Shown in pieces: positions 40,522-50,534 of a stretch of 64,000 bases of DNA (position 1 is its first letter; each line of letters begins with the position of its first letter). The position numbers were made by a program, and so were the translations under genes. This stretch comes from Bacillota bacterium (lineage in GTDB: Bacteria > Bacillota > Clostridia > DSM-8532): the NCBI GenBank assembly GCA_022702935.2, contig JAKIML020000098.1, positions 83,234 through 147,233 on the forward strand, written 5' to 3'. A model generated the notes under the pieces. It ran no database searches. It was not told the origin of the DNA and saw nothing but the letters and a program-made list of their open reading frames with translations.

Positions 40522-43284
40522 TTATACGGCTGAGTGACAGCGTGTGCAGAGGGTGGGATGCTCGGCGTGGGTACCCACGGTTTCGGAGTAGATCCAGCAG
40601 CGCTCGCATTTTTCGCCTTCGGCTTCCACAACCTCTACCTCAAGCTCCCCGCTGCCCTTGACCACCTCAACCTGGGAAGTGATGAAGACGGTGGGCAGGA
40701 GCTGTAAATTCTCATTGAGGAAGTCAAAGAGCTCGCCGTCGGCCCTCAGGATAACCTTGGCCTGGAGGGACTGACCAATGAGCTTCTTGTTGCGGGCTTC
40801 TTCCAAAGCCTTCAATACAGCGTCACGAACCTCAAGAATCCGGTTCCATTTGAGCATCAGCGCCTCGTTCTCGTACTCGGGCTTAACCTCGGGCCAGTCA
40901 TTGAGCATGACCGACTCGGGATTGTCATTGGGGCCATGGGGCAGGTACTTCCAGATCTCATCGGCGGTAAAGGCCAGAACCGGTGCCAATAGGCGGGTCA
41001 AGGTGTCCAGAATGATGAACATGGCGGTCTGCCCTGCACGCCGTGACGGATCATCGGGCCTGGAGGCATACATTCTGTCCTTGGTCACATCCAGATAGAA
41101 GCTGCTCATATCCACCACGCAGAAGTTGTGAATGGAATGGAGCATGGTATGGAACTCATAGTCGGCATAGGCCTTTTCAATCTTGGCCACCAACTGGTTG
41201 AGCCGCATCAGCGCCCATTGATCCAATTCCTCCATATCCTTATAGGCAACACTGTGCTGTGCCGGATCAAAGTCATAAATATTGCCGAGGATGAATCGGG
41301 CAGTATTACGAATCTTTCTATAGCTTTCAGAAAGCTGCTTCAAGATATCATTGGAGATACGGATATCCACCTTGTAGTCGGAGGAGGCCACCCAGAGCCT
41401 CAGGATATCGGCACCGTACTGCTTGCAGACATCCATGGGATCGATACCGTTGCCCAGGGACTTACTCATCTTGCGGCCCTGTCCGTCCACCACATAGCCA
41501 TGGGTCAGCACCTGGCGATAGGGGGCCTTTCCCTTTACGGCGGTAGCCGTCAAAAGGGAGGACTGGAACCAGCCTCTGTGCTGGTCACTGCCTTCAAGAT
41601 ACATATCTACAGGCCAGCCCAGCTCGGGATTGGCTTCAGCCACAGCAACATGGGTTGAACCCGAATCAAACCAAACGTCCATGATGTCGGTTTCTTTTCT
41701 GAACGCATGGCCGCCGCATTCACAGGTATAGCCCTTGGGCAGGATTTCGGAAGCCTCGTATTTGAACCAGGCATTGGAGCCTTCCTTTTCAAAGAGATCC
41801 TGAACGGCCTTGATGGTCTCATCATTGATAACTTCCTTGCCACAGTCCTTACAATAGAAGATGGGAATGGGCAGACCCCAGATGCGCTGACGGGAGATAC
41901 ACCAGTCACCGCGATCCTCCACCATCTTGGAAATTCGTTCTTCACCCCATCCAGGAATCCAGCGTACTTCTTTAATGGCCTCAAGAGCCTGTTTTTTAAT
42001 CTTCTCGATGGAGATGAACCATTGCTCGGTGGCTCTGAAGATGATGGGATCCTTGCAGCGCCAGCAGTGGGGATATTGGTGCGTAATATGCTGTTCAGCC
42101 AGCAGCATGCCCGAATTCTTCAGTTCCTCCAGTATGGCTTTGTTGGAGGCCTTATAGAACAGTCCTGCAAAGGGCCCTGCTTCTTGGGTCAAATGGCCCT
42201 TGCCGTCAACAGGCACCACAACACCCAGCTCAGGATATTTCTTGCACACCTCAAAGTCCTCTGCACCGTGTCCGGGAGCGGTATGAACGCAGCCGGTACC
42301 GGCTTCCAGCGTAACATGGTCCCCCACAATAATCAGGGAATCACGGTCCAGGAAGGGATGAGTACAAACCATGTATTCCAGCTCATAGCCCTTGATTTCG
42401 CCAAGAGTCTTATATTCGGAAAGACCTGCCACTGTCATGACGCCTTCCACCAATTCCTTGGCCATGATATAGCGTTCACCGTTGTCAGCTTCCACCACAA
42501 CATAATCAAACTCAGGATTGAGACATACGGCCAGGTTGCCGGGCAAGGTCCATGTGGTGGTGGTCCAGATAACCACATACAGGTTATCCAGGGAATCCAC
42601 CATCCCTTTAAGCTTACCCTTGTCATCCTTAACGGGGAACTTCACATAGATGGAATTGCCATGGTCCTCCTGGTATTCAATTTCTGCCTCTGCCAGAGCA
42701 GTCTCACAGGAGGGGCACCAGTAAACGGGGCGCATCCCCTTGTAAATGCAGCCTAATTTGGCCATTTCACCAAACACACCAATCTGCTTGGCCTCAAACT
42801 GGGGCTCCAGGGTAATATAGGGGTTATCCCAGTCACCCATAACGCCCAGACGCTTAAAGGACGCTCTCTGGAGATCCAGATACTTTCTGGCAATCTCCTC
42901 ACAGGCCTGACGGAATACTACAGGATCGACCTCATGCCTTTTTAAGCCCTTTTCTTTAATAGCTTTAAGCTCGGTGGGCAGGCCGTGGGTATCCCATCCG
43001 GGAATATAGGGCGTGTAATAGCCCTTCATGTCATAATAACGAATCACGATATCCTTGAGGATCTTATTAAGGGCAGTCCCCAAATGGATATCTCCGTTGG
43101 CATAGGGTGGTCCGTCATGGAGAACAAACTTCTTTCCTTTAGGCTTGTTCCTCTCCAATCTCTTTTTATACAGATCTTTAGACTCCCAATCCTTCAGCAT
43201 CTGAGGTTCCTTCTCGGGAAGTCCTCCACGCATGGGAAAATCGGTCTTCGGCAGATTCAACGTCGTGCCATAATCTACTGCCAT
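40522..43284 (-). CDS. ileS: Isoleucyl-tRNA synthetase
   Basis: 920 residues. A class Ia enzyme with the HIGH-type motif in NGDIHLGTALNK, a CP1 editing domain (VIWTTTTWTLPGNLAV, GTGCVHTAPGHGAEDF), the KMSKS motif in GRKMSKSLGNGIDP and a C-terminal zinc finger (CERCWIY ... CTRCH). It charges tRNA-Ile and clears mischarged Val. Start: AGAGG is 9 nt before the ATG at 43284, while the ATG at 43293 directly abuts it. Expression is controlled by the T-box leader just upstream. Confidence 0.97.
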   Translation of the reverse strand: MAVDYGTTLNLPKTDFPMRGGLPEKEPQMLKDWESKDLYKKRLERNKPKGKKFVLHDGPPYANGDIHLGTALNKILKDIVIRYYDMKGYYTPYIPGWDTHGLPTELKAIKEKGLKRHEVDPVVFRQACEEIARKYLDLQRASFKRLGVMGDWDNPYITLEPQFEAKQIGVFGEMAKLGCIYKGMRPVYWCPSCETALAEAEIEYQEDHGNSIYVKFPVKDDKGKLKGMVDSLDNLYVVIWTTTTWTLPGNLAVCLNPEFDYVVVEADNGERYIMAKELVEGVMTVAGLSEYKTLGEIKGYELEYMVCTHPFLDRDSLIIVGDHVTLEAGTGCVHTAPGHGAEDFEVCKKYPELGVVVPVDGKGHLTQEAGPFAGLFYKASNKAILEELKNSGMLLAEQHITHQYPHCWRCKDPIIFRATEQWFISIEKIKKQALEAIKEVRWIPGWGEERISKMVEDRGDWCISRQRIWGLPIPIFYCKDCGKEVINDETIKAVQDLFEKEGSNAWFKYEASEILPKGYTCECGGHAFRKETDIMDVWFDSGSTHVAVAEANPELGWPVDMYLEGSDQHRGWFQSSLLTATAVKGKAPYRQVLTHGYVVDGQGRKMSKSLGNGIDPMDVCKQYGADILRLWVASSDYKVDIRISNDILKQLSESYRKIRNTARFILGNIYDFDPAQHSVAYKDMEELDQWALMRLNQLVAKIEKAYADYEFHTMLHSIHNFCVVDMSSFYLDVTKDRMYASRPDDPSRRAGQTAMFIILDTLTRLLAPVLAFTADEIWKYLPHGPNDNPESVMLNDWPEVKPEYENEALMLKWNRILEVRDAVLKALEEARNKKLIGQSLQAKVILRADGELFDFLNENLQLLPTVFITSQVEVVKGSGELEVEVVEAEGEKCERCWIYSETVGTHAEHPTLCTRCHSAV

Positions 43285-43344
43285 TGTATTCATCCTCTCA
43301 TTCCGGTTAAAATTTCATTTGCTTCGGTTCTGTTTATCGACATA

Positions 43345-43595
43345 TAAAAAAGCCTTTCATCCGTATGGGACGAAAGGCTTACTTTCCGTGGTACCACCCA
43401 AATTACAGCCTAAAGAGGCCTTCAAGCTGTCACTTGTCAGGATTAACGGCCCATCACCGGCTCACCTTACTGGGGCATTCCCTGCCTGTTGGGGCTACTG
43501 CTCACGGCTGATCTTCAGATTTCTGTACCTGCGGGGCTCCCACCCTTCCCCGCTCTCTTGAAGGATCCAGCAATCCTACTCGTCCGATCATTGCA
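43345..43595 (-). promoter_or_regulatory. T-box riboswitch (Ile) of ileS
   Basis: On the minus strand, the leader holds Stem I elements GGACGAGTAG and AGAGAGC and a specifier-loop segment AAATCTGAAGATC, whose ATC (43520-43518) is an isoleucine codon. The T-box TGGGTGGTACCACGG follows (43400-43386), and then the terminator AAGCCTTTC/GAAAGGCTT (43380-43350) with a run of Ts (43350-43345). Uncharged tRNA-Ile would bind and favour the antiterminator. Confidence 0.93.
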
Positions 43596-43649
43596 TTTTG
43601 TGCATGTATGAAGTATTGCCAATTATTGCGCTAACATTCAATATAAGAA

Positions 43650-43679
43650 ATTATATGCTTTGATCCCTTGTCGTGTCAA
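43650..43679 (-). promoter_or_regulatory. Promoter of the ileS T-box leader
   Basis: On the minus strand, -35 TTGACA (43679-43674), 18 bp, -10 TATAAT (43655-43650). Confidence 0.8.
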
Positions 43680-43747
43680 GGTTTTGACCATAAAATCCGG
43701 CCCACAGCTGCCCCAGGAACGCTTAACCATAAGGCGCGGGCTCATGG

Positions 43748-44563
43748 CTAGACGAATTTCTTCAGGGTCACAAAGAGTCTGTTCTTCCGGGACCTGTCCC
43801 CCACCTTGTCCAGCATGATTCTTCCCATACCCCTGAGGGAGATAATCTGTCCTTCCTCTACAGTCTTTGAGCCGCTTAAGCATTCCTCAAACATCAGATA
43901 CACCTTGCCTGCCTCAATATACTTGGCGGCCTGGGTCCTGGAGAGGTCAAAGCCCTCGGCCACAATGGCATCCAGTCTCAGGGAAGGTACGGTAACCGTT
44001 TTCTCAACAACCCGGGAGACTGGAAGAGAAAGCCGTTCAAAGGGGATTCTCCGGGCTTCAACACTCAGTCTCCCCACCTGGGTGAGATGGCTTTCCAAAA
44101 AGGAGGCCATTTCGGACAGTACAACAATTTGGGCGCCTTGCTCCTGGATGAGGATGTCGCCCAAAACCTCCCGTTTGATACCCAGATTCATCAGAGCCCC
44201 CAGATAATCCCGATGGGTGGGCGCTTCCTGAAAGGCATTCTTCTTGTAATCCACCTGAATAAGGGCAAGGGGATAATCGACGTTTTCCCGCAGCGCACAG
44301 GGATCCAGTTCCTCCTCCCAGGGCGAGGGAAACAGGGCCGTCACCCGCTCGGCATTGTCATATCCGCCGTCAAAAATGACGCGAACACCCATGGTCATAA
44401 GAAAGCGCTTTGCCACCGACCTTAAATGGGGGTCCATAAAATGGGTATGGGCCATAGCGCCCCTTTGGGCCTGCTGGACTTTATCGTAAACCTTGGCTAA
44501 AAATAGCCTGTCCTCTTCGGTTTGTGCACACTTCAGGAGTGCCTCCCTATCCTTGGTATTCAA
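43748..44563 (-). CDS. ylmH: YlmH-family S4-domain RNA-binding protein
   Basis: 271 residues. An N-terminal helical part (LKCAQTEEDRLFLAKVYDKV) and a middle alpha/beta domain (VIFDGGYDNAERVTALF, LALIQVDYKKN, THRDYLGALMNLGIKREVLGDI) precede a C-terminal S4 RNA-binding domain (LRLDAIVAEGFDLSRTQAAKYIEAGKVYL). In other Firmicutes YlmH lies in the division cluster and acts on ribosomes/tRNA quality control; here it stands alone upstream of the ileS leader. Confidence 0.88.
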   Translation of the reverse strand: MNTKDREALLKCAQTEEDRLFLAKVYDKVQQAQRGAMAHTHFMDPHLRSVAKRFLMTMGVRVIFDGGYDNAERVTALFPSPWEEELDPCALRENVDYPLALIQVDYKKNAFQEAPTHRDYLGALMNLGIKREVLGDILIQEQGAQIVVLSEMASFLESHLTQVGRLSVEARRIPFERLSLPVSRVVEKTVTVPSLRLDAIVAEGFDLSRTQAAKYIEAGKVYLMFEECLSGSKTVEEGQIISLRGMGRIMLDKVGDRSRKNRLFVTLKKFV

Positions 44564-44622
44564 GCCTTCTTTTCTTCCCTTCTTTGGCTGCTTCCACTTT
44601 CTTTTTCGGCCATACTATGAAA

Positions 44623-44652
44623 AACAGCCCTTGCTTTTGTGCAGGGGCTGTT
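44623..44652 (-). terminator. Terminator of the xpaC-telA operon
   Basis: On the minus strand, AACAGCCC (44652-44645) and GGGCTGTT (44630-44623), followed by a T-run. Confidence 0.75.
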
Positions 44653-44709
44653 ACATACAATTTAATCCTGGTAAGGATTTAAGGCTGCAGATTCTGTACC
44701 GCTAATCTG

Positions 44710-45819
44710 TCAGATCCTGTCCTTGATGTCCAGCAGCTTCCGCTTGATTTCATCTTCCATGGCCTTAAGCTCGGTCTCGGCCTGGAGGCGCTTCGCACGG
44801 CCATCCTGCTGCATCTTAAGCGTCTCCTCCAGGGTGATAATGAGGTCCGCATTGACCTTCTTCAGGGTTTCGATGTCCACAATGGCACGCTCATTCTCCC
44901 TGGCAATCTCAATGGAGCTGACCTTCAGCATCTCAGAGTTCCTGGCCAGAAGATCATTGGTGGTGTTGGTCACATCCCGCTGCAGCTTAAGCGCATTTTG
45001 CTGCCGAATCATGGTGATGGCTATGGCAATCTGATTCTTCCACAGGGGAATGGTATTCATAATGGAGCTTTGGATCTTCTCCACCAGGGTCTGGTCATTG
45101 TTCTGAATCAGGCGGATCTGGGGTGCTGTCTGAATGGCAATCATCCGGCTGAGCTTCAGGTCATGAAGCTTCTTTTCAAAACGGGAGATGAGCTCGGCCA
45201 TGTCCTTGACCTTCTGTGCATCCACCGGGTCCCCTGTTTTGGTGGCCTTTTCTTTAAGCTGGGGCATCACCTTGTCATTGAGGTCCTTCAATTTCAAGGA
45301 ACCGGCCATGATATAGATATCCAACTGGTTCAGGTAATCCAGATTCTTTTCATACATGGTATCCAGGGCGGTGATGTCGCGTATAAGCTGGAGCTTTGCC
45401 CTTTCAAGCTGATCAATAATCTTCTCAATCTGGACACTGAGCTTGTCATAGCGCGCAATGAACTTGTTGGTCTCCCGCCTCAGTCCTCCAAACAACTTGG
45501 AAAAGCCCTTCTGATTGGGATCAATGGCATCAATATTCAGATCCTGAACCTTGACCAGAAGATCGGTGAGCACTTCTCCCACCTCGCCGCTGTCCTTGGC
45601 CCTGATCTGTTCCAGCATAGCATCGGAGAACTTGGAGATATCGCTCTGTGCCAGGCCACCATACTGAATGATGCTTTGAGAATCCGAGATATCGATCTGA
45701 GCAGCAATGTCCAGAACCTTCTGACGATCCTCGGGAGACATCTCATTCCACTTATTTACATCATAGTTCTCCACCGATTTTACACCCTGAGCAGGTGCGG
45801 CTTGAATTTGTGCATCCAT
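44710..45819 (-). CDS. telA: TelA-family toxic-anion-resistance-like protein
   Basis: 369 residues, almost entirely alpha-helical with long coiled-coil stretches. The signatures LDTMYEKNLDYLNQLDIYIMAG, MIAIQTAPQIRLIQNNDQTLVEKIQ and TIPLWKNQIAIAI are characteristic of the TelA family (PF05816). Despite the tellurite name, the biochemical role is unclear. Paired with an XpaC-like membrane protein 40 nt upstream, as in many Firmicutes. Confidence 0.88.
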   Translation of the reverse strand: MDAQIQAAPAQGVKSVENYDVNKWNEMSPEDRQKVLDIAAQIDISDSQSIIQYGGLAQSDISKFSDAMLEQIRAKDSGEVGEVLTDLLVKVQDLNIDAIDPNQKGFSKLFGGLRRETNKFIARYDKLSVQIEKIIDQLERAKLQLIRDITALDTMYEKNLDYLNQLDIYIMAGSLKLKDLNDKVMPQLKEKATKTGDPVDAQKVKDMAELISRFEKKLHDLKLSRMIAIQTAPQIRLIQNNDQTLVEKIQSSIMNTIPLWKNQIAIAITMIRQQNALKLQRDVTNTTNDLLARNSEMLKVSSIEIARENERAIVDIETLKKVNADLIITLEETLKMQQDGRAKRLQAETELKAMEDEIKRKLLDIKDRI

Positions 45820-45859
45820 ACTGATACCATACCTTTCCTTGATTTTACAGGTAATACTA

Positions 45860-46510
45860 TTATAACCCGTTTCGCGTCTGAGTTGAAGTAGTTTTATCGG
45901 TCTGCTGGGACTTCATATTGCTGGAAAGGGTTTCAAACACTTTAATTTCAGTATCCAAATCCAATACATCATTGGCCAGCATTTTCTCCTTCTGCTGGAG
46001 AAAGGTGGCCCGGATGTTCTTCAGAGACTTTTCAGTTCTCTCCAGGGTGGCAATGGCATCAGCAGGCATGGGCCTTGCCGTAGCTAATTCTGCATACTTG
46101 ACAATGATCTTATGGGTGGGCTCAAGATAATAGGTAATAAACTGTTTAACCACCCGGATATCCTTAGGATCCTTTCTTAAGAGCTCAAACATGGACTCGG
46201 CAATACGGCAGAGATCCTCCACCTCCTGGCGGATCTCAACCTGGGAGAGCCGCGCTACAGCCTGGCGCATGCCCATGGTAAGCTTTTTACCGGTTTTTAT
46301 GGTCTCCTCAAGATCGGCACGGGTGGTGCCCTCCACCAGGACGGTCTTATTGCTCTGAATCATGGAGAAAAGCAAAATAACAGCCAGCCAGCCAAGAACC
46401 CCGGCAACAAGCGCAAAGGCAACCTCAAGGAACCCTGTGAGGTACAAAGCTGCAAATACCCCAACACCTGCAAGAAGGGAAGTAATTCTACCCGTTGTCG
46501 ATATTTTCAA
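45860..46510 (-). CDS. xpaC: XpaC-like membrane protein
   Basis: 216 residues. Two N-terminal transmembrane helices (LLAGVGVFAALYLTGFL, LVAGVLGWLAVILLFSM) are followed by a long helical cytoplasmic region (EEVEDLCRIAESMFELLRKDP-like, FITYYLEPTHKIIVKYAELA). It fits the family labelled 5-bromo-4-chloroindolyl phosphate hydrolysis (PF10112). The start appears to be TTG 46510. It is co-transcribed with telA; the two likely work together. Confidence 0.8.
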   Translation of the reverse strand: MKISTTGRITSLLAGVGVFAALYLTGFLEVAFALVAGVLGWLAVILLFSMIQSNKTVLVEGTTRADLEETIKTGKKLTMGMRQAVARLSQVEIRQEVEDLCRIAESMFELLRKDPKDIRVVKQFITYYLEPTHKIIVKYAELATARPMPADAIATLERTEKSLKNIRATFLQQKEKMLANDVLDLDTEIKVFETLSSNMKSQQTDKTTSTQTRNGL

Positions 46511-46583
46511 TGATATTCACCACCATTTATTAGTCAGCCTTCTTAAGAGTCATTCTACACTTTTTTGGATTGAGGGTAAAGAG

Positions 46584-48254
46584 TTATACCAGATAAAAAG
46601 GCTCAGCCCTTCCCGTAACTGCATTTACCCGTTTTAAGTCCACTACTATTGTATTCTCTTTCAAAAGAGATTCTTCTCCCTTTTTCAAAGGACATATGCC
46701 ATACAGCACCATAAACCGTTTTCGGTATTCCTTGCGCCAGCCCTCTTCCAGCCTTGGCCCCAAAACCTCCCTGGCATCCAGAACCTGGACGGCGCTGTCG
46801 GATAAGAACTCGGGCAGTACCGTATTCTTCATGGAGCAGGCATAGTCCAGCGCCATAGCCGTATCCAGCGCCACGCTGTTAACCCCTTTCTGGCCCTGGG
46901 AGAAAGCCCTGAGAAACTCAAACAAACGGGTGGCCGATATGGGCTGGTGCAGCAAATCCTGGGCCTTCATATACAGCGCAAAGGCCTCGTAGAAGTCAAA
47001 GGGTGTCGGGAAGGTATTCACCAAGACTTCCAGGGTATATTCAAAACGCCCTGAATTGTAGGTCCGGTCCAAAACATCCTCCACATCCTTGAGCAGAAGC
47101 ACGTTCTCGGCACTGAGATACTGGTTTTCCAGCACCTCATAGGGTGCGTACTCCCTGTACTTATAGCCATGCTTTGCGGCCTCCCTGCGGATACGGGTTC
47201 CGTGCAACAGCTTGAGAAAACCAAGCTGCAGATGGTGAGCCCCGATCTCATACACCCGATTAAAGGATTCCTTGAAGGATATTAAGTCCTCATAGGGAAG
47301 CCCTGCAATAAGGTCGGTATGGATGTGCAGATTCCCTTTGGTCATGAGATTTTTGAGGTTCTCAATCGCCCGCTCCACATCCATGACCCGTGAAACCTCT
47401 TTTAAGGTTCGGGCATGAACCGATTGAATCCCAGCCTCCAACTGTACCAGGCCTTCGGGCATGGTCATGAGGCTGGCCATTTGGGCCTGGGTCAGGCGGT
47501 CGGGATTGATCTCAAAATGAAAGGTCACCTTTTCCCTGGGGAATTTCCGGATATACTCCCAAATGCTCAAAGAATGGTCCTCATGGACATTAAAGGACCG
47601 ATCCACAAACTTGATAACCTTGGCACCCGCATCTACAAGCGCATCAATATCCTTTTTCACCTCGTCCAGAGGGTAGAGCACAAGCCCCTGACTTTCGGAG
47701 GAAAGGCAGTAGGTGCATCGGTAGGGACAGCCTCTGGAGGATTCGATATAGGCGATGCGATCCCGAATCCGCTGCAGATACTCGGGCACAAAGGGTGAAA
47801 TATACCCCATGGGCTCCTGGCATCGCATGGCCGGCAGGAAAAACGCCTGAGCGCCTTTAAGGCCTTGCTCCTTTATTCCCTCCAACAGCAGAGGGAGCTG
47901 ACCCTCTCCCTCACCCTTAATGACAAAATCCGCTCCTGCGGCCTTAAAATCAGCCTCGGAGCCTTCATAACTTACCTCAGGGCCACCAACAATCATAATA
48001 CAATCCGGTCTCGCCTTTCTTAAGTCCCCCATGAGCTTCAGCATCATATCCCGGTTCCATATATAGCAGGAGAAAGCGATGACATCCGGGGCTTCCTGCA
48101 TAATGGACGACCAGACTCTTTGCGGCGAGTCATTAATGGAATACTGCATCACCTTGACAGGAATATTATGCCTCCCGCAAGCTGCCTTCAGGTACCATAC
48201 AGCCAGCCCTTCGTGCTCATATTTTGCATTGACGGCAACCAGTAGTGTCTTCAT
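46584..48254 (-). CDS. B12-binding radical SAM protein (DUF4080-containing)
   Basis: 556 residues. An N-terminal cobalamin-binding Rossmann domain (TLLVAVNAKYEHEGLAVWYL, CIMIVGGPEVSYEG) is followed by a radical SAM core with the cluster motif CPYRCTYC in SSRGCPYRCTYCLSS, then a C-terminal DUF4080-type helical domain (~370-556). No cobalamin-binding DxHxxG motif is obvious, as in many of this group. Members do methylations or other radical reactions on unknown substrates. AAAGGG precedes ATG. Genomic neighbours give no clue. Confidence 0.82.
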   Translation of the reverse strand: MKTLLVAVNAKYEHEGLAVWYLKAACGRHNIPVKVMQYSINDSPQRVWSSIMQEAPDVIAFSCYIWNRDMMLKLMGDLRKARPDCIMIVGGPEVSYEGSEADFKAAGADFVIKGEGEGQLPLLLEGIKEQGLKGAQAFFLPAMRCQEPMGYISPFVPEYLQRIRDRIAYIESSRGCPYRCTYCLSSESQGLVLYPLDEVKKDIDALVDAGAKVIKFVDRSFNVHEDHSLSIWEYIRKFPREKVTFHFEINPDRLTQAQMASLMTMPEGLVQLEAGIQSVHARTLKEVSRVMDVERAIENLKNLMTKGNLHIHTDLIAGLPYEDLISFKESFNRVYEIGAHHLQLGFLKLLHGTRIRREAAKHGYKYREYAPYEVLENQYLSAENVLLLKDVEDVLDRTYNSGRFEYTLEVLVNTFPTPFDFYEAFALYMKAQDLLHQPISATRLFEFLRAFSQGQKGVNSVALDTAMALDYACSMKNTVLPEFLSDSAVQVLDAREVLGPRLEEGWRKEYRKRFMVLYGICPLKKGEESLLKENTIVVDLKRVNAVTGRAEPFYLV

Positions 48255-48402
48255 GGGTTCCCTTTCTATATATCCCTCTATATGCTGTTTATTTTACATG
48301 CTTTTGATAAGGGACGGTTAAAAAAAAGATTAAAGTTTGATTAAAGGGGTGAAAATGAATCCGTACTCCATTATAAAGTAAGTTTGGACCGAGGAAAAGA
48401 TA

Positions 48403-49377
48403 ATGTATCTTCTAAGACGCTTGTTCAATCCCGAGATTTTTCAGGGAATGGGAAAGAAACAGAATTACTTTGAAGGCTGGTATTTTAAATGCGTGGATGA
48501 GCGCACAAAACAGGTGCTGGCCGTCATTCCCGGTATTTCCCTGGGTGCCTCCCCACAAAAGTCCCACGCCTTTGTTCAGGTTATTGACGGAGCAAGAAAC
48601 CGCTCGGGCTTTTTTACCTACCCCATTGAGGCTTTTAAGGCATCAGCCAGGACCATGTCCTTCAGCATAGGCAAAAACAGCTTCTCCCAGGACGGCCTGA
48701 CCCTTGAGCTTAAGGATGAACGCATGTCCTATTTGGGCTCCCTTAAGTTCCATCATACCAGGCCCTACCCCAAAACCCTGGGACATCCGGGCATTATGGG
48801 TCCTTTTAGCTTCCTCCCTTTTATGGAATGCTATCATGGGGTTGTTCATATGGAGCACACATTGTCAGGACATCTTTTCATTGACGGGGCCCTCATGGAT
48901 TTTACCCGGGGCAGGGGCTATATTGAGAAGGACTGGGGCACCTCCTTCCCCGAAGCCTGGATATGGGTTCAATGCAACCATTTCAACCAACCCGATATCT
49001 CTTTCATGCTCAGTTATGCCCGTATCCCCTTTCTGGGCGGAAGCTTCAGCGGTTTGATAGCCTTTCTGAATACGCCCAGGCAATTCTATCGCCTGACCAC
49101 CTACCAGGGGGCCCGTGTCAAAAGTCTGAATTATCAGGATCACTCATTGGTTCTACTGGCTGAAAGCAAGCATTTGGCACTGAATCTTTCGGTTTTTATA
49201 AGTGGAGGAAGCAGGCTTCTGGCGCCCAAAAAAGGAACCATGACCACACCCCTGGTCGAGAGCCTGACTTCCAGTTTGAAAATTATGCTAAGGGATAAGC
49301 GCGGGACCATTCTCTTTGAAGGCGAGGGTCATGTGGTGGGTGTCGAAGTGTCCGACAATTTCACGCTGCTTAAGTAG
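48403..49377 (+). CDS. Tocopherol-cyclase-family protein
   Basis: 324 residues of the PF14249 type: FQGMGKKQNYFEGWYFKCVD at the N-terminus and GYIEKDWGTSFPEAWIWVQCNH in the middle are its hallmarks, with beta-rich AttH-like halves on either side. No signal peptide. Plant members close the chromanol ring of tocopherol, but clostridial members cannot be presumed to do so; the substrate is unknown. GAGG precedes ATG 48403 by 8 nt. Confidence 0.78.
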   Translation: MYLLRRLFNPEIFQGMGKKQNYFEGWYFKCVDERTKQVLAVIPGISLGASPQKSHAFVQVIDGARNRSGFFTYPIEAFKASARTMSFSIGKNSFSQDGLTLELKDERMSYLGSLKFHHTRPYPKTLGHPGIMGPFSFLPFMECYHGVVHMEHTLSGHLFIDGALMDFTRGRGYIEKDWGTSFPEAWIWVQCNHFNQPDISFMLSYARIPFLGGSFSGLIAFLNTPRQFYRLTTYQGARVKSLNYQDHSLVLLAESKHLALNLSVFISGGSRLLAPKKGTMTTPLVESLTSSLKIMLRDKRGTILFEGEGHVVGVEVSDNFTLLK

Positions 49378-49385
49378 GAAATTTG

Positions 49386-49414
49386 TTGAAAACAGGAGGG
49401 TGCAAGTATATAAT
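49386..49414 (+). promoter_or_regulatory. Promoter of galM
   Basis: -35 TTGAAA (49386-49391), 17 bp, -10 TATAAT (49409-49414), about 38 bp before galM. Confidence 0.8.
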
Positions 49415-49451
49415 AGCAAAAGAATCCAATCACTTTTAAAGGAGGTATCCC

Positions 49452-50516
49452 ATGCCCATCAATGCAAGATCTTACGGTATAACCCCTGACGGGCAGGAGG
49501 TTGTTCTTTATACGCTGACCAACGCCAATGGTCTTAAGGCTGAGATAATCAATTACGGAGGCATCATCACCTCCTTAATGGTACCTGATCGGGACGGTAA
49601 TCTGGCCGATATCGTGCTGGGGTATGACAGTCTTAAGGACTATCTTGTCAATCCCACCTTTTTCGGCGCCATCATTGGACGATACGCCAATCGGCTGGAA
49701 GAGGGGCGTTTCACCCTCAACCATGTAGACTACCAGCTTAGCAGAAATGATGGGAACAACCATTTGCACGGTGGGCAGGGCGGATTCCATAAAAGGGTTT
49801 GGGATGCACGCATCCTTACCGATGGTGATGATCAGAGGCTGGAGTTGAGCAGATTCAGCACCGATGGTGAGGAAAACTATCCCGGCAATCTGGAGGTCAG
49901 GGTCATCTATGCGCTGACCGACGATAATACTCTGGACATTAAGTATTATGCGGTATCTGACAAGGACACCATTGTCAATCTGACCAATCACGCCTATTTC
50001 AACCTGGGAGGACATGCCTCGGGCACCATCCTGAATCATGAGCTGATGATCCATGCCGATTTCTATACGCCCATCAGCAAGGAGACCGTGCCCACGGGAG
50101 AAATCCTCTCGGTTAAGGATACGCCCTTCGATTTCACCAAGTTCAGGAGAATCGGCGAAGGACTTACCCAATATGCCGATCATCCCCAGATGAAGAACGG
50201 GAGCGGTTACGACCACAACTTCGTGTTAAAGGTCAGCGGCTCCGAGCCCGAGGAGATTGCGCAGGTTTATGATCCCCAGTCAGGGCGTCTGATGCGGGTT
50301 CTGACCACCAAACCCGGGGTTCAGTTCTATTCGGGGAACTTCCTGAAAACTGCTGGTGCAGGCAAGGAAGGCAAGGTTTATGATAAATGGGACGGCTTCT
50401 GCCTGGAAACCCAGTACTTCCCCAATGGCATGAAGTACCCGCACTTTCCTTCACCCATTCTCAGGGCCGGACAAACCTATCATCACATCACCCAATATCA
50501 ATTTGGTATACGGTAG
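49452..50516 (+). CDS. galM: Aldose 1-epimerase (galactose mutarotase)
   Basis: 354 residues. The beta-sandwich epimerase shows GAIIGRYANRLEEGRFTL, NHLHGGQGGFHKRVWDA (His), VNLTNHAYFNLGGH (catalytic His) and FCLETQYFPNGM (catalytic Glu). It interconverts alpha and beta anomers of galactose/glucose in the cytoplasm. A very strong AAAGGAGG site precedes the ATG. Its TAG stop lies inside the terminator stem. Confidence 0.94.
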   Translation: MPINARSYGITPDGQEVVLYTLTNANGLKAEIINYGGIITSLMVPDRDGNLADIVLGYDSLKDYLVNPTFFGAIIGRYANRLEEGRFTLNHVDYQLSRNDGNNHLHGGQGGFHKRVWDARILTDGDDQRLELSRFSTDGEENYPGNLEVRVIYALTDDNTLDIKYYAVSDKDTIVNLTNHAYFNLGGHASGTILNHELMIHADFYTPISKETVPTGEILSVKDTPFDFTKFRRIGEGLTQYADHPQMKNGSGYDHNFVLKVSGSEPEEIAQVYDPQSGRLMRVLTTKPGVQFYSGNFLKTAGAGKEGKVYDKWDGFCLETQYFPNGMKYPHFPSPILRAGQTYHHITQYQFGIR

Positions 50517-50532
50517 GGCTAATCACCCTACC
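50512..50532. terminator. Terminator between galM and the ABC exporter gene
   Basis: GGTAGGG (50512-50518) pairs with CCCTACC (50526-50532), then TTTTAT. Confidence 0.75.
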
Positions 50533-50534
50533 TT

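Noticed and set aside
41707..42756. 349-codon open frame opposite ileS
   Set aside because: Shadow of ileS; low-information composition and no start signal.
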